Assembly (NCBI GenBank): GCA_963728395.1
Contig: CAVSJJ010000001.1
Coordinates: 186,001-250,000 of the forward strand
Direction of reading: 5' to 3'
Length of the DNA: 64,000 bases
From: CAVSJJ01 sp963728395
Lineage (GTDB): Bacteria > Actinomycetota > Actinomycetes > Actinomycetales > Dermatophilaceae
The notes beneath the pieces were generated by a model. The model was not told the origin of the DNA. It was given only the letters and a program-made list of their open reading frames with translations, and did not search any database. This document shows positions 25,514 through 34,171 of the stretch, one piece after another (position 1 is the first letter of the stretch; each line of letters starts with the position of its first letter). The position numbers and the translations under genes were made by a program.

Positions 25514-26839
25514 ATGGGTAACTGGAAGAGAGTGTCGGTGGCCGCCGCCGCGGTTGCCGCCCTGGGTCTGGCCGCGTGCAGCACCGGGTCGACCGGCTCC
25601 ACGAGCGCGGACACCGGCTCGACGTCGGGCTCGGACGCGACGTACACCCCCAAGGACGGAGGCGCCGGCGGTGACGTGGGCGTCTTCACCTGGTGGGCCG
25701 CCGGCTCCGAGAAGGACGGGCTCGACGCGCTCGTCAAGGTGTTCAACACGCAGTACCCCAACGACAACTTCGTCAACCTCGCGGTTGCGGGCGGGGCCGG
25801 CACCAACGCCAAGGCCAAGCTCGCCTCCGACCTGCAGAACAACCAGCCCCCGAGCAGCTTCCAGGGTCACGCGGGCGCCGAGCTGACCGACTACATCGCG
25901 GCCGGCCAGATCGTCCCCGTCAACGACGTCATCAACGCCCTCGGCGGCTCGAGCGTCTTCCCGCAGAACCTGCTCGACCGGCTGACGGTCAAGGGCAACA
26001 TCTACTCGGTGCCCTCGAACATCCACCGGGCCAACGTCGTGTGGGCCAACCCGAAGGTGCTGTCCAAGGCCGGCATCAACGCGGTCCCGTCGGACATCAC
26101 GTCCTGGATCGCCGACATGGACAAGGTCAAGAAGTCCGGGGTCAAGACGCCGCTGAGCATCGGTGGCACGTGGACCCAGGTCCAGCTCCTCGAGACCGTC
26201 CTCATGGCCGATCTCGGCGTCGAGGGCTACAGCGGGCTGTTCACCGGTGACACGAAGTGGGACTCCGACGGCGTCAAGACGGCGGTCAACGACTTCAAGA
26301 CCCTCCTCACCTACGCCAACACCGCATCCGACGGTGACGACTGGCCGGCGGCGACCGACATGGTCATCGACGGACAGGCCGCCTACAACGTCATGGGTGA
26401 CTGGGCCGTGGCCGAGTTCAACAGCAAGAACGCGACCGACGGCACCGACTACACCTACTTCCCGGTGCCCGGGACCGACGGCGTGTTCGACTTCCTCGCC
26501 GACTCCTTCACCCTGCCCAAGGGCGCGAAGAACGTCGACGGCGCGAAGGACTGGCTCATGACGGTCGGCTCGGCCGACGGCCAGAAGGCGTTCAACCTGG
26601 CGAAGGGCTCGATCCCGGCGCGCACCGACGTGCCGCCGACGGACTTCCCCAAGTACCAGCAGAGCGCGATGGAGGCCTTCAAGACCAACAAGATCGCCTC
26701 CTCGATCGCCCACGGTGCGGCCGTCTCCCTGGCCTGGAACACCGACATCTCCACGGCGGTGTCGAAGTTCTACGCCAGCCGCGACGCCGGCACGCTGGTG
26801 AGCGACCTCGCGGCCGCGGCCGACAAGAACATGGCCTGA
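25514..26839 (+). CDS. Sugar ABC transporter substrate-binding lipoprotein
   Basis: Extracytoplasmic solute-binding protein of the carbohydrate (family 1) type, 441 residues. The signal peptide ends in a lipobox (GLAACS, Cys about residue 22) and is followed by a Ser/Thr/Gly linker. The mature part starts GDVGVFTWWAAGSEKDGLD and contains a run of binding-cleft tryptophans and the domain-crossing VMGDWAVAEF. AAAGGA precedes the ATG. The sugar cannot be told from sequence. A strong hairpin separates it from its permease genes, which should make it the most abundant product of the operon. Confidence 0.9.
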   Translation: MGNWKRVSVAAAAVAALGLAACSTGSTGSTSADTGSTSGSDATYTPKDGGAGGDVGVFTWWAAGSEKDGLDALVKVFNTQYPNDNFVNLAVAGGAGTNAKAKLASDLQNNQPPSSFQGHAGAELTDYIAAGQIVPVNDVINALGGSSVFPQNLLDRLTVKGNIYSVPSNIHRANVVWANPKVLSKAGINAVPSDITSWIADMDKVKKSGVKTPLSIGGTWTQVQLLETVLMADLGVEGYSGLFTGDTKWDSDGVKTAVNDFKTLLTYANTASDGDDWPAATDMVIDGQAAYNVMGDWAVAEFNSKNATDGTDYTYFPVPGTDGVFDFLADSFTLPKGAKNVDGAKDWLMTVGSADGQKAFNLAKGSIPARTDVPPTDFPKYQQSAMEAFKTNKIASSIAHGAAVSLAWNTDISTAVSKFYASRDAGTLVSDLAAAADKNMA

Positions 26840-26866
26840 CCACCCTGCGTGGTCGAGGAACGACGA

Positions 26867-26901
26867 GGTCCGGGCGGGATACGGTGTATCCCGCCCGGAC
26901 C
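26867..26901 (+). terminator. Strong hairpin between binding protein and permeases
   Basis: GGTCCGGGCGGGATAC and GTATCCCGCCCGGACC, a perfect 16-base stem with a GGT loop, followed by CCCTTCTT. Placed inside an operon, it would reduce read-through into the permease genes or protect the upstream mRNA. Confidence 0.85.
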
Positions 26902-26988
26902 CCTTCTTGCTGACGGCGGGGCCCGCTCGGTGCCGGGCTCGGACACGATGACCGAGAAGGTCAGGTCGACGACGAAGAGGTGGTCGCG

Positions 26989-27897
26989 GTGAAACGCGTG
27001 AGGAACTGGCTACCGGGACTGCTGCTCGTCAGTCCCTCGATCATCCTCGTGGGCATCTTCGTCTACGGGCTGATCGGCAAGAACATCTGGGTCTCGCTCA
27101 ACGTCTCCCGCAACGTCGTCACCGACAAGCTGACCAACCCCGGCGGCTACAAGAACTACTCGCAGCTGCTCGCCACCTCTGGCTACCAGCATGCGCTGTG
27201 GAACCTCCTCGTCCTCACCGTCGTGTTCATGGGCGGGACGATGCTGTTCGGCCTGCTCATGGCGATCCTCCTCGAGAAGGGCGTCAACGGCGAGGGTGTG
27301 TTCCGGTCGGTCTATCTCTTCCCGATGGCCGTGTCCTTCATCGCCGCGGGCGTCGTGTGGCGCTGGCTGCTCAGCCCGGCCACCGGCGCCGACCGCGCCG
27401 TCGGGCTCAACCAGCTCTTCATCAAGCTCCATCTCCCCCAACTCCAGAACGGCTGGTGGTCGGCGGACAACAGGTTCTCGATGGCGGCGATGGCGATCCC
27501 CGCCGTCTGGCAGCTCTCCGGCTACATCATGGCGCTCTTCCTCGCCGGCTTCCGCGGGATCTCGGCCGACCAGCGCGAGGCCGCCCGGATCGACGGCGCG
27601 AGCGAGTGGAAGATCTACCGCCATGTCCTCTTCCCCCAGCTCTCCCCCATCGCCCTGTCGGCCCTGATCATCCTGGGCCACATGTCGATGAAGATGTTCG
27701 ACCTCATCTACTCCATCGCCGGGCCGAACTCCTATACGGCCCAGGTCCCGGCAACGCTCATGTGGAGCCAGATGTTCGCGCAGAACGACAAGGTCGGGGC
27801 CGCCGTCAACGCCACGATCCTCCTCGCGATCGTGGCCCTCGTCGTCGTTCCGTACCTCGTCTACACGAACCGCACCGAGAAGGAGATGGGCGCATGA
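26989..27897 (+). CDS. Sugar ABC transporter permease (MalF-like)
   Basis: Inner-membrane permease of 302 residues with about six helices. The EAA loop that docks the ATPase is EAARIDGASEWKIYRHVLFP. I chose GTG at 26989 because AAGAGG lies 8 bases before it; GTG at 26980 is in frame but overlaps that site. Coupled by ATGA overlap to the second permease. Confidence 0.9.
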   Translation: MKRVRNWLPGLLLVSPSIILVGIFVYGLIGKNIWVSLNVSRNVVTDKLTNPGGYKNYSQLLATSGYQHALWNLLVLTVVFMGGTMLFGLLMAILLEKGVNGEGVFRSVYLFPMAVSFIAAGVVWRWLLSPATGADRAVGLNQLFIKLHLPQLQNGWWSADNRFSMAAMAIPAVWQLSGYIMALFLAGFRGISADQREAARIDGASEWKIYRHVLFPQLSPIALSALIILGHMSMKMFDLIYSIAGPNSYTAQVPATLMWSQMFAQNDKVGAAVNATILLAIVALVVVPYLVYTNRTEKEMGA

Positions 27898-28802
27898 CGA
27901 CCGTCACCGATGCCCCGCCACCCGTCGCGGAGATCCCCAGGAGGCGCGGCTCGGGCCACGCCCCCGGGTCCGACGGCTCGGGCCGCATCCGAGCCCTGCG
28001 GTACGTCTTCATCGTCGTCTTCGCGTTGTTCATCCTCCTACCGCTCTACGTCCTCCTGGTCACGAGCCTGAAGAACTCCGCCGACGTCACGGCCAACAGC
28101 GCGTGGGGCCTGCCGACGTCCCTGTCCGGCCAGGGCTGGAGCAAGGCGTGGCGCGACCTCGCCCCGCCGCTCGGTCGCTCCGTCGTCCTGGGGGTCAGCG
28201 TCGCCGTCCTGTCCTCCATCCTCGGGTCGATGAACGGATTCGTCTTCGCCCGGTGGCAGTTCCCCGGCGCCACAACGGTCTTCACGCTCTTCCTGTTCGG
28301 GATGTTCATCCCGTACCAGGCCGTGATGATCCCGCTCCAGGGGATGCTCCTCGACGTGCAAGGGGTGATCCCGTGGTTCCAGGGCATCCCCAAGCTCATC
28401 GTCGTCCACACGATCTTCGGCATCCCCATCTGCACGCTCATCTTCCGCAACTACTACGCGACCGCCCTGCCCAAGGAGCTACTCGAGGCCGGCCGGGTCG
28501 ACGGGGCCGGCATGCTGCGGACCTTCTGGTCGATCGTCCTGCCCATCTCGGCGCCGGCGTTCGTCGTGACGATGATCTGGCAGTTCACCTCGGCGTGGAA
28601 CGACTTCCTCTTCGCCCTGTTCCTCACGACCCGGCAGAACGGGCCGGTCACCTATGCGCTCAACGAGCTCGCCGGTGGTCAGAACCCCGACTACCCGTCG
28701 ATCATGGCCGGGGTCCTGCTCGCCTCGCTGCCGACCCTCGTCGTCTACATCGTCCTCGGTCGCTACTTCATCGGTGGCCTGATGAGCGGCTCGGTCAAGT
28801 AG
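27894..28802 (+). CDS. Sugar ABC transporter permease (MalG-like)
   Basis: Second permease, 302 residues. A Pro/Arg-rich cytoplasmic N-terminus of about 35 residues precedes the first helix. The EAA-like loop reads LLEAGRVDGAGMLRTFWSIV and the C-terminus GLMSGSVK is typical. No ATPase gene follows, so the complex probably uses a shared MsiK-type ATPase encoded elsewhere, as in other actinobacteria. No hydrolase or regulator is attached to this operon. Confidence 0.9.
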   Translation: MTTVTDAPPPVAEIPRRRGSGHAPGSDGSGRIRALRYVFIVVFALFILLPLYVLLVTSLKNSADVTANSAWGLPTSLSGQGWSKAWRDLAPPLGRSVVLGVSVAVLSSILGSMNGFVFARWQFPGATTVFTLFLFGMFIPYQAVMIPLQGMLLDVQGVIPWFQGIPKLIVVHTIFGIPICTLIFRNYYATALPKELLEAGRVDGAGMLRTFWSIVLPISAPAFVVTMIWQFTSAWNDFLFALFLTTRQNGPVTYALNELAGGQNPDYPSIMAGVLLASLPTLVVYIVLGRYFIGGLMSGSVK

Positions 28803-28827
28803 CGCCCGCACCGCATCGGCGGCCGGC

Positions 28828-30351
28828 TCACAGCGCGAGGTGGGTGGGCCGGCCGGCGACGAAGGTGCCCGCGACCGGCATACCGCGCAGGTATGCCGCA
28901 TGCGCGGCACCGTCGGTCGGATCGCCTGCCAGCGGGTCCGCATCGAGCAGGATGAGGTCGCCCCGCGCGCCGACGGCGAGGGTGCCCTGCCCGTCCGTCG
29001 AGGCGGCCAGCGCCTCCCGCACCGTCATCGCCTGCTCGGGGTGCCATGGCTCCCGCTCGTCGCCGCTGCGGTGGACGGCCGCCGCGACGGCGAGCCACGG
29101 GTCGAGCGGGGCGACCGGGGCGTCGGACCCGAGGGTGAGCCGGACCCCGGCGTCGAGCAGCGACCGGAATGCGTAGGCGCGCCCGGCCCGGTCCCCCCAG
29201 CACAGGTCGGTCACGTCGCGGTCGTCCCACACGTGAGCCGGCTGGACGCTCGCGGTGAGGCCGAGGGCCGCCATCCTGGGGATGTCCTCGAGGGCGAGCA
29301 GCTGGGCGTGCTCGATCGAGCCGCTCGCTCCCGCGGCGCGGACGGCGTCGAGCGCCGTCGCGACGGCACAGTCACCGATGGCATGGACGGCCACCTCGAG
29401 ACCCGCGGCGGTGGCCCGGCCGAAGAGGCCGACGAGCTCGTCGAGCGGATGGTTCTGGACCCCCCGTGGGTGCTCGAGGGCGTCGGCGTCGGCATACGGG
29501 TCGCAGCAGTGCGCGGTCCGCGTGTTGAGCGAGCCGTCCGAGATGATCTTGAACGGACCCATGGTGAGCAGGCCCTCCCCCTCCGACAGGGCATCGCCGG
29601 TCGCCAGGCCGGTGGCGATGACGTCCTCGAGGTGCTCGGCATACGTCGCCCCGCGCACCCGCAGCGACCGGACGCCGGCGGCGAACCGGGCCGGCCAGGC
29701 CCGGTGGTTCGGCGCCAGCTCCATGTCGACGATGCCGACGACCCCGCGGGCCGCGGCCTGGCGCACGACCCCGAGGACGCCCGCCTCGGCGACCTGGGCG
29801 GCGCCGGGCAGGTCGGCGAGCCGGGACCACACCGGGAACCAGTCGACCTCCTCGAGGACGGTGTCCCGCGCGGGGACGCCCACGGCGGCGAGGGCGGCAC
29901 TGTTGAGCCAGCCGTGGTGCCCGTCCCCGGAGACGAGGACGACCGGGCGGTAGCCGGTCACGGCGTCCAGCTCGGCCACGGTCGGCTGGCGGGACCAGGC
30001 GGCGGAGCGATGCCCCCATCCCTGGACGACGGAGTCGCCGGGGGCGATCCTGGCGAGGTGCGCGGCGACGCGGGCGGTGACGGCTTCGGGGCTCTCGGCG
30101 CCGGAGACGTCGAGCCGGGTCGAGGCGAGTCCCCACTGGGTGAGATGGACATGGGCGTCCCAGAGCCCCGGGAGCGCCCAGCGACCGTCGGCGTCGTGGA
30201 CCTGCTCACCCGAGCGAGGGAGCAGCCCGGGCCCGACCTCGACGATGACGCCGGCGCAGATCCGCAGATCGACGGGACCCTCGGCGACCGCCGCCGTGAG
30301 CGGGACGAGCCGGGCGCCCCGGACGAGGGCGTCGGGGTAGAGCTCGCTCAT
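28828..30351 (-). CDS. Amidohydrolase family 3 protein (YtcJ-like)
   Basis: Metal-dependent hydrolase of 507 residues. Markers are the N-terminal beta-sandwich strands, the metal motif WDAHVHLTQWG, FKIISDGSLNTRTA, a metal-ligand VHAIGDCAV, and LGSDAPVAPLDPW near the end. Substrates of this family are mostly unknown imides and exocyclic amides. It contains two copies of the window-wide 8-mer as an inverted pair near its 3' end (28876 and 28891). It starts 8 bases after lpd, so the two are likely co-transcribed, with no obvious functional link. Confidence 0.82.
   Translation of the reverse strand: MSELYPDALVRGARLVPLTAAVAEGPVDLRICAGVIVEVGPGLLPRSGEQVHDADGRWALPGLWDAHVHLTQWGLASTRLDVSGAESPEAVTARVAAHLARIAPGDSVVQGWGHRSAAWSRQPTVAELDAVTGYRPVVLVSGDGHHGWLNSAALAAVGVPARDTVLEEVDWFPVWSRLADLPGAAQVAEAGVLGVVRQAAARGVVGIVDMELAPNHRAWPARFAAGVRSLRVRGATYAEHLEDVIATGLATGDALSEGEGLLTMGPFKIISDGSLNTRTAHCCDPYADADALEHPRGVQNHPLDELVGLFGRATAAGLEVAVHAIGDCAVATALDAVRAAGASGSIEHAQLLALEDIPRMAALGLTASVQPAHVWDDRDVTDLCWGDRAGRAYAFRSLLDAGVRLTLGSDAPVAPLDPWLAVAAAVHRSGDEREPWHPEQAMTVREALAASTDGQGTLAVGARGDLILLDADPLAGDPTDGAAHAAYLRGMPVAGTFVAGRPTHLAL
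28876..28898. repeat. Inverted pair of the 8-mer inside the amidohydrolase gene
   Basis: CGGCATAC (28876-28883) and GTATGCCG (28891-28898) with 7 bases between, in the 3' part of a coding region. The two copies are read in different codon frames (Gly-Met-Pro and Ala-Tyr). Confidence 0.85.
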
Positions 30352-30359
30352 CGGAGCCG

Positions 30360-31757
30360 TCAGAGGTTGATCATGTGCCCCGCGATGCCCTCGATGGCCT
30401 CCTTGACCGCCTCGGACAGCGTCGGGTGCGCGAAGACGTTGCGGGCGACCTCGTCGGCCGTGAGGTCCCACTTCTGCGCGAGGGTCAGCGCGGGGAGCAG
30501 CTCGGTGACGTCCGGCCCGATCAGATGGGCGCCGAGGATCTCGTTGTGCTCGGCGTCGGCGACGATCTTGACGAAGCCGACGGCGTCGCCGAGGCCCTGG
30601 GCCTTGCCGTTGGCGCTGAACGGGAAGGATGCCGTCTTGACGTCGAAGCCCTTCTCCTTCGCCTGCGCCTCGGAGTAGCCGAACGACGCGACCTGGGGCT
30701 GGCAGTACGTCGCCCGCGGGACGAAGTCGTAGGCCACCGGCATCGTGTCCGCACCGGCGATGGTCTCGGCGGCGACGACTCCCATCGCCTCGGCGACGTG
30801 GGCGAGCATGATCTTGGCGGTGACGTCACCGATCGCATAGACCCCGGTGACGTTCGTCCGGCAGAAGTCGTCGATGGCGATGGCGCCTCGGTCGGTCAGC
30901 TCCACACCGGTCGACTCGAGCCCGAAGCCCTCGACCCGCGGGGCGAAGCCGATGGCCGAGAGGAGCTTGTCGGCCTCGAGCACCTGCTGGTCGCCGCCGT
31001 CGGCAGGGGCCACGGTCACCTTGACGCCGGAGCCGGTGTCCTCGACGCCCTCGACCCTCGTCGAGAGCATGACCTTCACGCCGAGCTTCTTGTAGTGGCG
31101 CAGCAGCTCCTTGGAGATGTCGGCGTCCTCGGTCGGAACCATCCGGTCGAGGAACTCGACGATCGTCACGTCGACGCCGAAGTTCTTCATGACGTAGGCG
31201 AACTCGACGCCGATGGCGCCCGAGCCGGCGATGACGATCGAGCCGGGCAAGGTGTCGTCGAGGATCTGCTCCTCGTAGGTGACGACGTTCTTGCTCACCT
31301 GGACGCCGGGGAGCATCCGGGTGACCGAGCCGGTCGCGATGATGAGGTTGTCGAAGCTGATCGAGCGCTCGCCCCCGCCGGTGAGAGCGACGTCCATCGT
31401 CGTCGGTGAGGTGAGGGTGCCCCAGCCGTCGATCTCCTCGATCTTGTTCTTCTTCATGAGGTAGTGCACGCCGCGGACGATGTTCGCCGAGACCTTGCGG
31501 GACCGAGCATGGGTCGGACCGTACGACATCGTCGCGTCGCCCTCGATGCCGAACAGGTCCTTGTCGTGGGACAGGGTGTGGGCGAGCTCGGCGTTGCGCA
31601 GGAGGGCCTTGGAGGGGATGCAGCCGACGTTGAGACACACACCGCCCCAGTACTTCGACTCGACGACGGCGGCCCTCAGCCCCAGCTGCGAGGCACGGAT
31701 GGCTGCGACATACCCACCGGGACCGGCACCGAGCACGACAACATCGAAGTCAGACAT
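30360..31757 (-). CDS. lpdA: Dihydrolipoyl dehydrogenase
   Basis: FAD flavoprotein that reoxidises dihydrolipoamide in 2-oxoacid dehydrogenase and glycine-cleavage complexes. In the 465-residue protein the FAD loop is VVVLGAGPGGYVAA, the redox disulfide is GGVCLNVGCIPSK (near residues 40-52), the NAD loop is VIAGSGAIGVEFAYV, and the C-terminal active-site His-Glu pair is in FAHPTLSEAVKEA. ATG at 31757 preceded at 7 bases by TAAGGT, so leaderless. No other complex subunits lie nearby. Confidence 0.94.
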   Translation of the reverse strand: MSDFDVVVLGAGPGGYVAAIRASQLGLRAAVVESKYWGGVCLNVGCIPSKALLRNAELAHTLSHDKDLFGIEGDATMSYGPTHARSRKVSANIVRGVHYLMKKNKIEEIDGWGTLTSPTTMDVALTGGGERSISFDNLIIATGSVTRMLPGVQVSKNVVTYEEQILDDTLPGSIVIAGSGAIGVEFAYVMKNFGVDVTIVEFLDRMVPTEDADISKELLRHYKKLGVKVMLSTRVEGVEDTGSGVKVTVAPADGGDQQVLEADKLLSAIGFAPRVEGFGLESTGVELTDRGAIAIDDFCRTNVTGVYAIGDVTAKIMLAHVAEAMGVVAAETIAGADTMPVAYDFVPRATYCQPQVASFGYSEAQAKEKGFDVKTASFPFSANGKAQGLGDAVGFVKIVADAEHNEILGAHLIGPDVTELLPALTLAQKWDLTADEVARNVFAHPTLSEAVKEAIEGIAGHMINL

Positions 31758-31764
31758 GGGCCCA

Positions 31765-31770
31765 ACCTTA
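31765..31770 (-). promoter_or_regulatory. Leaderless -10 box of lpdA
   Basis: TAAGGT on the minus strand, 7 bases before the ATG at 31757. Confidence 0.5.
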
Positions 31771-31823
31771 GTCGGAGGTCGGCGCCGCACCGACCCGGTA
31801 CACCCGGGGGTGGCCGGCGGACG

Positions 31824-32243
31824 TCAGTGGCCGGGGAACCAGATGTCGATCTCGCGCGCGGCCGATTCCGGCGAGTCCGACCCGTGGACGACGTTCTGCT
31901 GGGCGGCCGTCCCCCAGTCGCGGCCCAGGTCGCCGCGGATCGTCCCGGCGGCGGCGGCCGTCGGGTCGGTGGCGCCGGCGAGGGCCCGGAAGCCGGCGAC
32001 GCAGCCGTCCCCTTCGATGACGGCTGCGGTGACCGGACCGGAGCTCATGAAGTCCAGGAGCGGCTCGTAGAAGGGCTTGCCCTCGTGCTCGGCGTAGTGG
32101 GTGGCGAGCAGGTCGCGGGTCGCCGTGAGGATCTGGAGGGCAACGAGGCGATACCCCTTGGCCTCGACCCGGCGCAGCACCTCCCCGGTGAGGCCACGGG
32201 CGAACCCATCGGGCTTGACGAGGACGAGGGAGCGTTCGGTCAC
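31824..32243 (-). CDS. ndk: Nucleoside diphosphate kinase
   Basis: Transfers the terminal phosphate from ATP to nucleoside diphosphates. The 139-residue protein has the normal size and the phospho-histidine motif NVVHGSDSPESA; the N-terminus RSLVLVKPDGFARG is also diagnostic. GTG start 7 bases after TAGGCT. Conserved actinobacterial order: folC, DUF4233 gene, ndk. Confidence 0.96.
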   Translation of the reverse strand: MTERSLVLVKPDGFARGLTGEVLRRVEAKGYRLVALQILTATRDLLATHYAEHEGKPFYEPLLDFMSSGPVTAAVIEGDGCVAGFRALAGATDPTAAAAGTIRGDLGRDWGTAAQQNVVHGSDSPESAAREIDIWFPGH

Positions 32244-32250
32244 GGTCGCC

Positions 32251-32256
32251 AGCCTA
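32251..32256 (-). promoter_or_regulatory. Leaderless -10 box of ndk
   Basis: TAGGCT on the minus strand, 7 bases before the ndk GTG, overlapping the stop codon of the DUF4233 gene. Confidence 0.5.
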
Positions 32257-32661
32257 CTCAGGCCCGTCGGCCGGCTCCCCCGCGGCCGCCTCGCGCTCCG
32301 CGACGAGGCGTTCGGCCCGGTTGCCCTGGGCCATGAGGAGGACCCACAGCCCCGTGAAGATGACCCCGACGCCGATCATCGCCGGCAGGACGAGGGCCGC
32401 CAGCCAGGTGAGGAGCTGGACGAGCCAGCCCAGCGTGACCCCGTAGGGCCGGCGGAGTAGCCCCGCGGAGACGAGGCAGAGCAGGGCCAGGCCCGTCCCG
32501 ACCCACAGCAGGGTGGCGGGTGAGCCGTTCCCCGACGCGTCGGACAGGCCCCGGGCCAGGGTCGCCGCGAAGAAGACGACGATGCCCTGGCCGGCGAGGA
32601 CGATGGCGAGCAGCCGCCAGGTGAAGGTGCCGAGGGTGCCGTAGATCGGGAACCGGCGCAT
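32254..32661 (-). CDS. DUF4233 membrane protein
   Basis: 135-residue protein with four predicted membrane helices (TWRLLAIVLAGQGIVVFF, a second near residue 50, then LGWLVQLLTWLAALV and VIFTGLWVLLMAQ) and a charged C-terminus. It sits between folC and ndk, where actinobacteria carry DUF4233 proteins; function unknown. The 45-base gap before it carries two direct copies of GTATGCCG. Confidence 0.72.
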   Translation of the reverse strand: MRRFPIYGTLGTFTWRLLAIVLAGQGIVVFFAATLARGLSDASGNGSPATLLWVGTGLALLCLVSAGLLRRPYGVTLGWLVQLLTWLAALVLPAMIGVGVIFTGLWVLLMAQGNRAERLVAEREAAAGEPADGPE

Positions 32662-32672
32662 GGTGACCCAGG

Positions 32673-32696
32673 GTATGCCGAGCGGGTGGTATGCCG
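32673..32696. repeat. Direct pair of GTATGCCG in the folC-DUF4233 gap
   Basis: GTATGCCG at 32673 and again at 32689, 16 bases apart, in a 45-base intergenic gap. Here the repeat is not in a stem. Confidence 0.85.
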
Positions 32697-32706
32697 CCCT
32701 CGCGCG

Positions 32707-34095
32707 TCAGACCTCGGTCCGGCCGAGCAGCATCCGCACCTCGGCCGCCGTGACGACGGAGCCGGTGGCGAGCACCGCGCCGCTCACCCCGCTCTCGTCG
32801 GCGAGTCCGGCCGCCCGGTCGAGCGCGTCCGGAAGGTCCGCGACGACGGTCACCCGGTGCTCACCGAAGATGTCGGCGGCCAGCTCGCCGAGGGCGGCGG
32901 GACGCATGGAGCGCGGCGAGCTGTTGCGCGTGACGACGATCTCGTCGAGGGCCGGCTCGAGGATCTCGAGCATGGACGCGGCGTCCTTGTCGGTCAGGAC
33001 CGCGAGGAGCCCGACGAGTCGGCCGAAGGTGAACGAGTCGTTCAGCGCCGTCCGCAGGGCCCGGGCCCCGGCCGGGTTGTGGGCGGCGTCGACGAGGACG
33101 GTCGGACTGCGCCGGACGATCTCGAGCCGGCCGGGCGAGCTCACCGCTGCGAGGCCGGCCCGCAGGACGTCGGGGTCGAGGCGCTGCTCCCCTCCCCCGA
33201 CGAACGCCTCGACCGCGGCGACCGCGAGGGCGACGTTGCTCGCCTGGTGCTCACCGTGGAGCGGCACGAAGAGGTCGGCGTACTCACCCGCGAGCCCCCG
33301 CACCGAGAGGAGCTGACCGCCGACGGCGACCTCCCGGGCGGCGACGCCGAAGTCGGCACCCTCGAACGCGACCCGCGCGCCCACCGCCTCGGCCCGCTCC
33401 AGGAGCACCTCGGCGACCTCCGGCTCCTGGACCGCGCTGAGGACGATCGCGTCGGCCTTGATGATCCCGGCCTTCTCGTGGGCGATCTCGACCTCGCTCC
33501 CCCCGAGGAAATGGGTGTGGTCGATGGCGATCGGGGTGATGACCGAGACGGGGGCGTCGACGACGTTCGTCGCGTCCCAGCTCCCGCCCATGCCGACCTC
33601 GACGACGCCGACGTCGACGGGGGCGTCGGCGAACGCGGCGTACGCGACGGCGACGAGGACCTCGAAGAAGGTCATCCGGGGGCCACCACCGGTTCTCGAG
33701 GCAGCGTCGATCGTCTCGACGAACGGGATGACCTCGGCGTAGGCGGCGAGGAATCGCTCCTCGTCGATGCTCTCGCCCGACAGCGAGATCCGCTCCCGCA
33801 TCGTGTGCAGGTGCGGCGAGGTGAACCGACCCGTCTTCAGGCCCATCTCGGTGAGGATCGCGTCGATGACCCGCGTCGTCGACGTCTTGCCGTTGGTCCC
33901 GGTGAGATGGATGACCGGGAAGGTCCGCTGCGGCTCGCCGAGCAGGTCCATGACGGCCTGGATCCGGTCGAGCGAGGGCTGCAGGTCGTGTTCGGGGGCG
34001 CGGGCGAGGATGGCCTCCTCGGTCAGGCGCATCCGCCTGGTGATGTCGAGGCGACGGGCGGCCTCACGCTGGGCGTCGTCGGGTGCGGGGCTCAC
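32707..34095 (-). CDS. folC: Dihydrofolate synthase / folylpolyglutamate synthase
   Basis: ATP-dependent ligase adding glutamate to dihydropteroate and to folates. The 462-residue protein has the Mur-ligase P-loop HLTGTNGKTSTTR, the folate-loop TSPHLHTMRERIS, and VEVGMGGSWDATN. I chose GTG at 34095, with AGGA about 8 bases upstream; ATG at 34110 lacks a ribosome binding site. With thyA and folA it is the third folate-cycle gene of the window. Confidence 0.94.
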   Translation of the reverse strand: MSPAPDDAQREAARRLDITRRMRLTEEAILARAPEHDLQPSLDRIQAVMDLLGEPQRTFPVIHLTGTNGKTSTTRVIDAILTEMGLKTGRFTSPHLHTMRERISLSGESIDEERFLAAYAEVIPFVETIDAASRTGGGPRMTFFEVLVAVAYAAFADAPVDVGVVEVGMGGSWDATNVVDAPVSVITPIAIDHTHFLGGSEVEIAHEKAGIIKADAIVLSAVQEPEVAEVLLERAEAVGARVAFEGADFGVAAREVAVGGQLLSVRGLAGEYADLFVPLHGEHQASNVALAVAAVEAFVGGGEQRLDPDVLRAGLAAVSSPGRLEIVRRSPTVLVDAAHNPAGARALRTALNDSFTFGRLVGLLAVLTDKDAASMLEILEPALDEIVVTRNSSPRSMRPAALGELAADIFGEHRVTVVADLPDALDRAAGLADESGVSGAVLATGSVVTAAEVRMLLGRTEV

Positions 34096-34171
34096 GGGTC
34101 CATCCTGCATCAGGCGTGCCGCGGAGTCCGCCCTCGGTCGCCGACGGCGAGGTCCGGCGCGGGCTGGGTCC

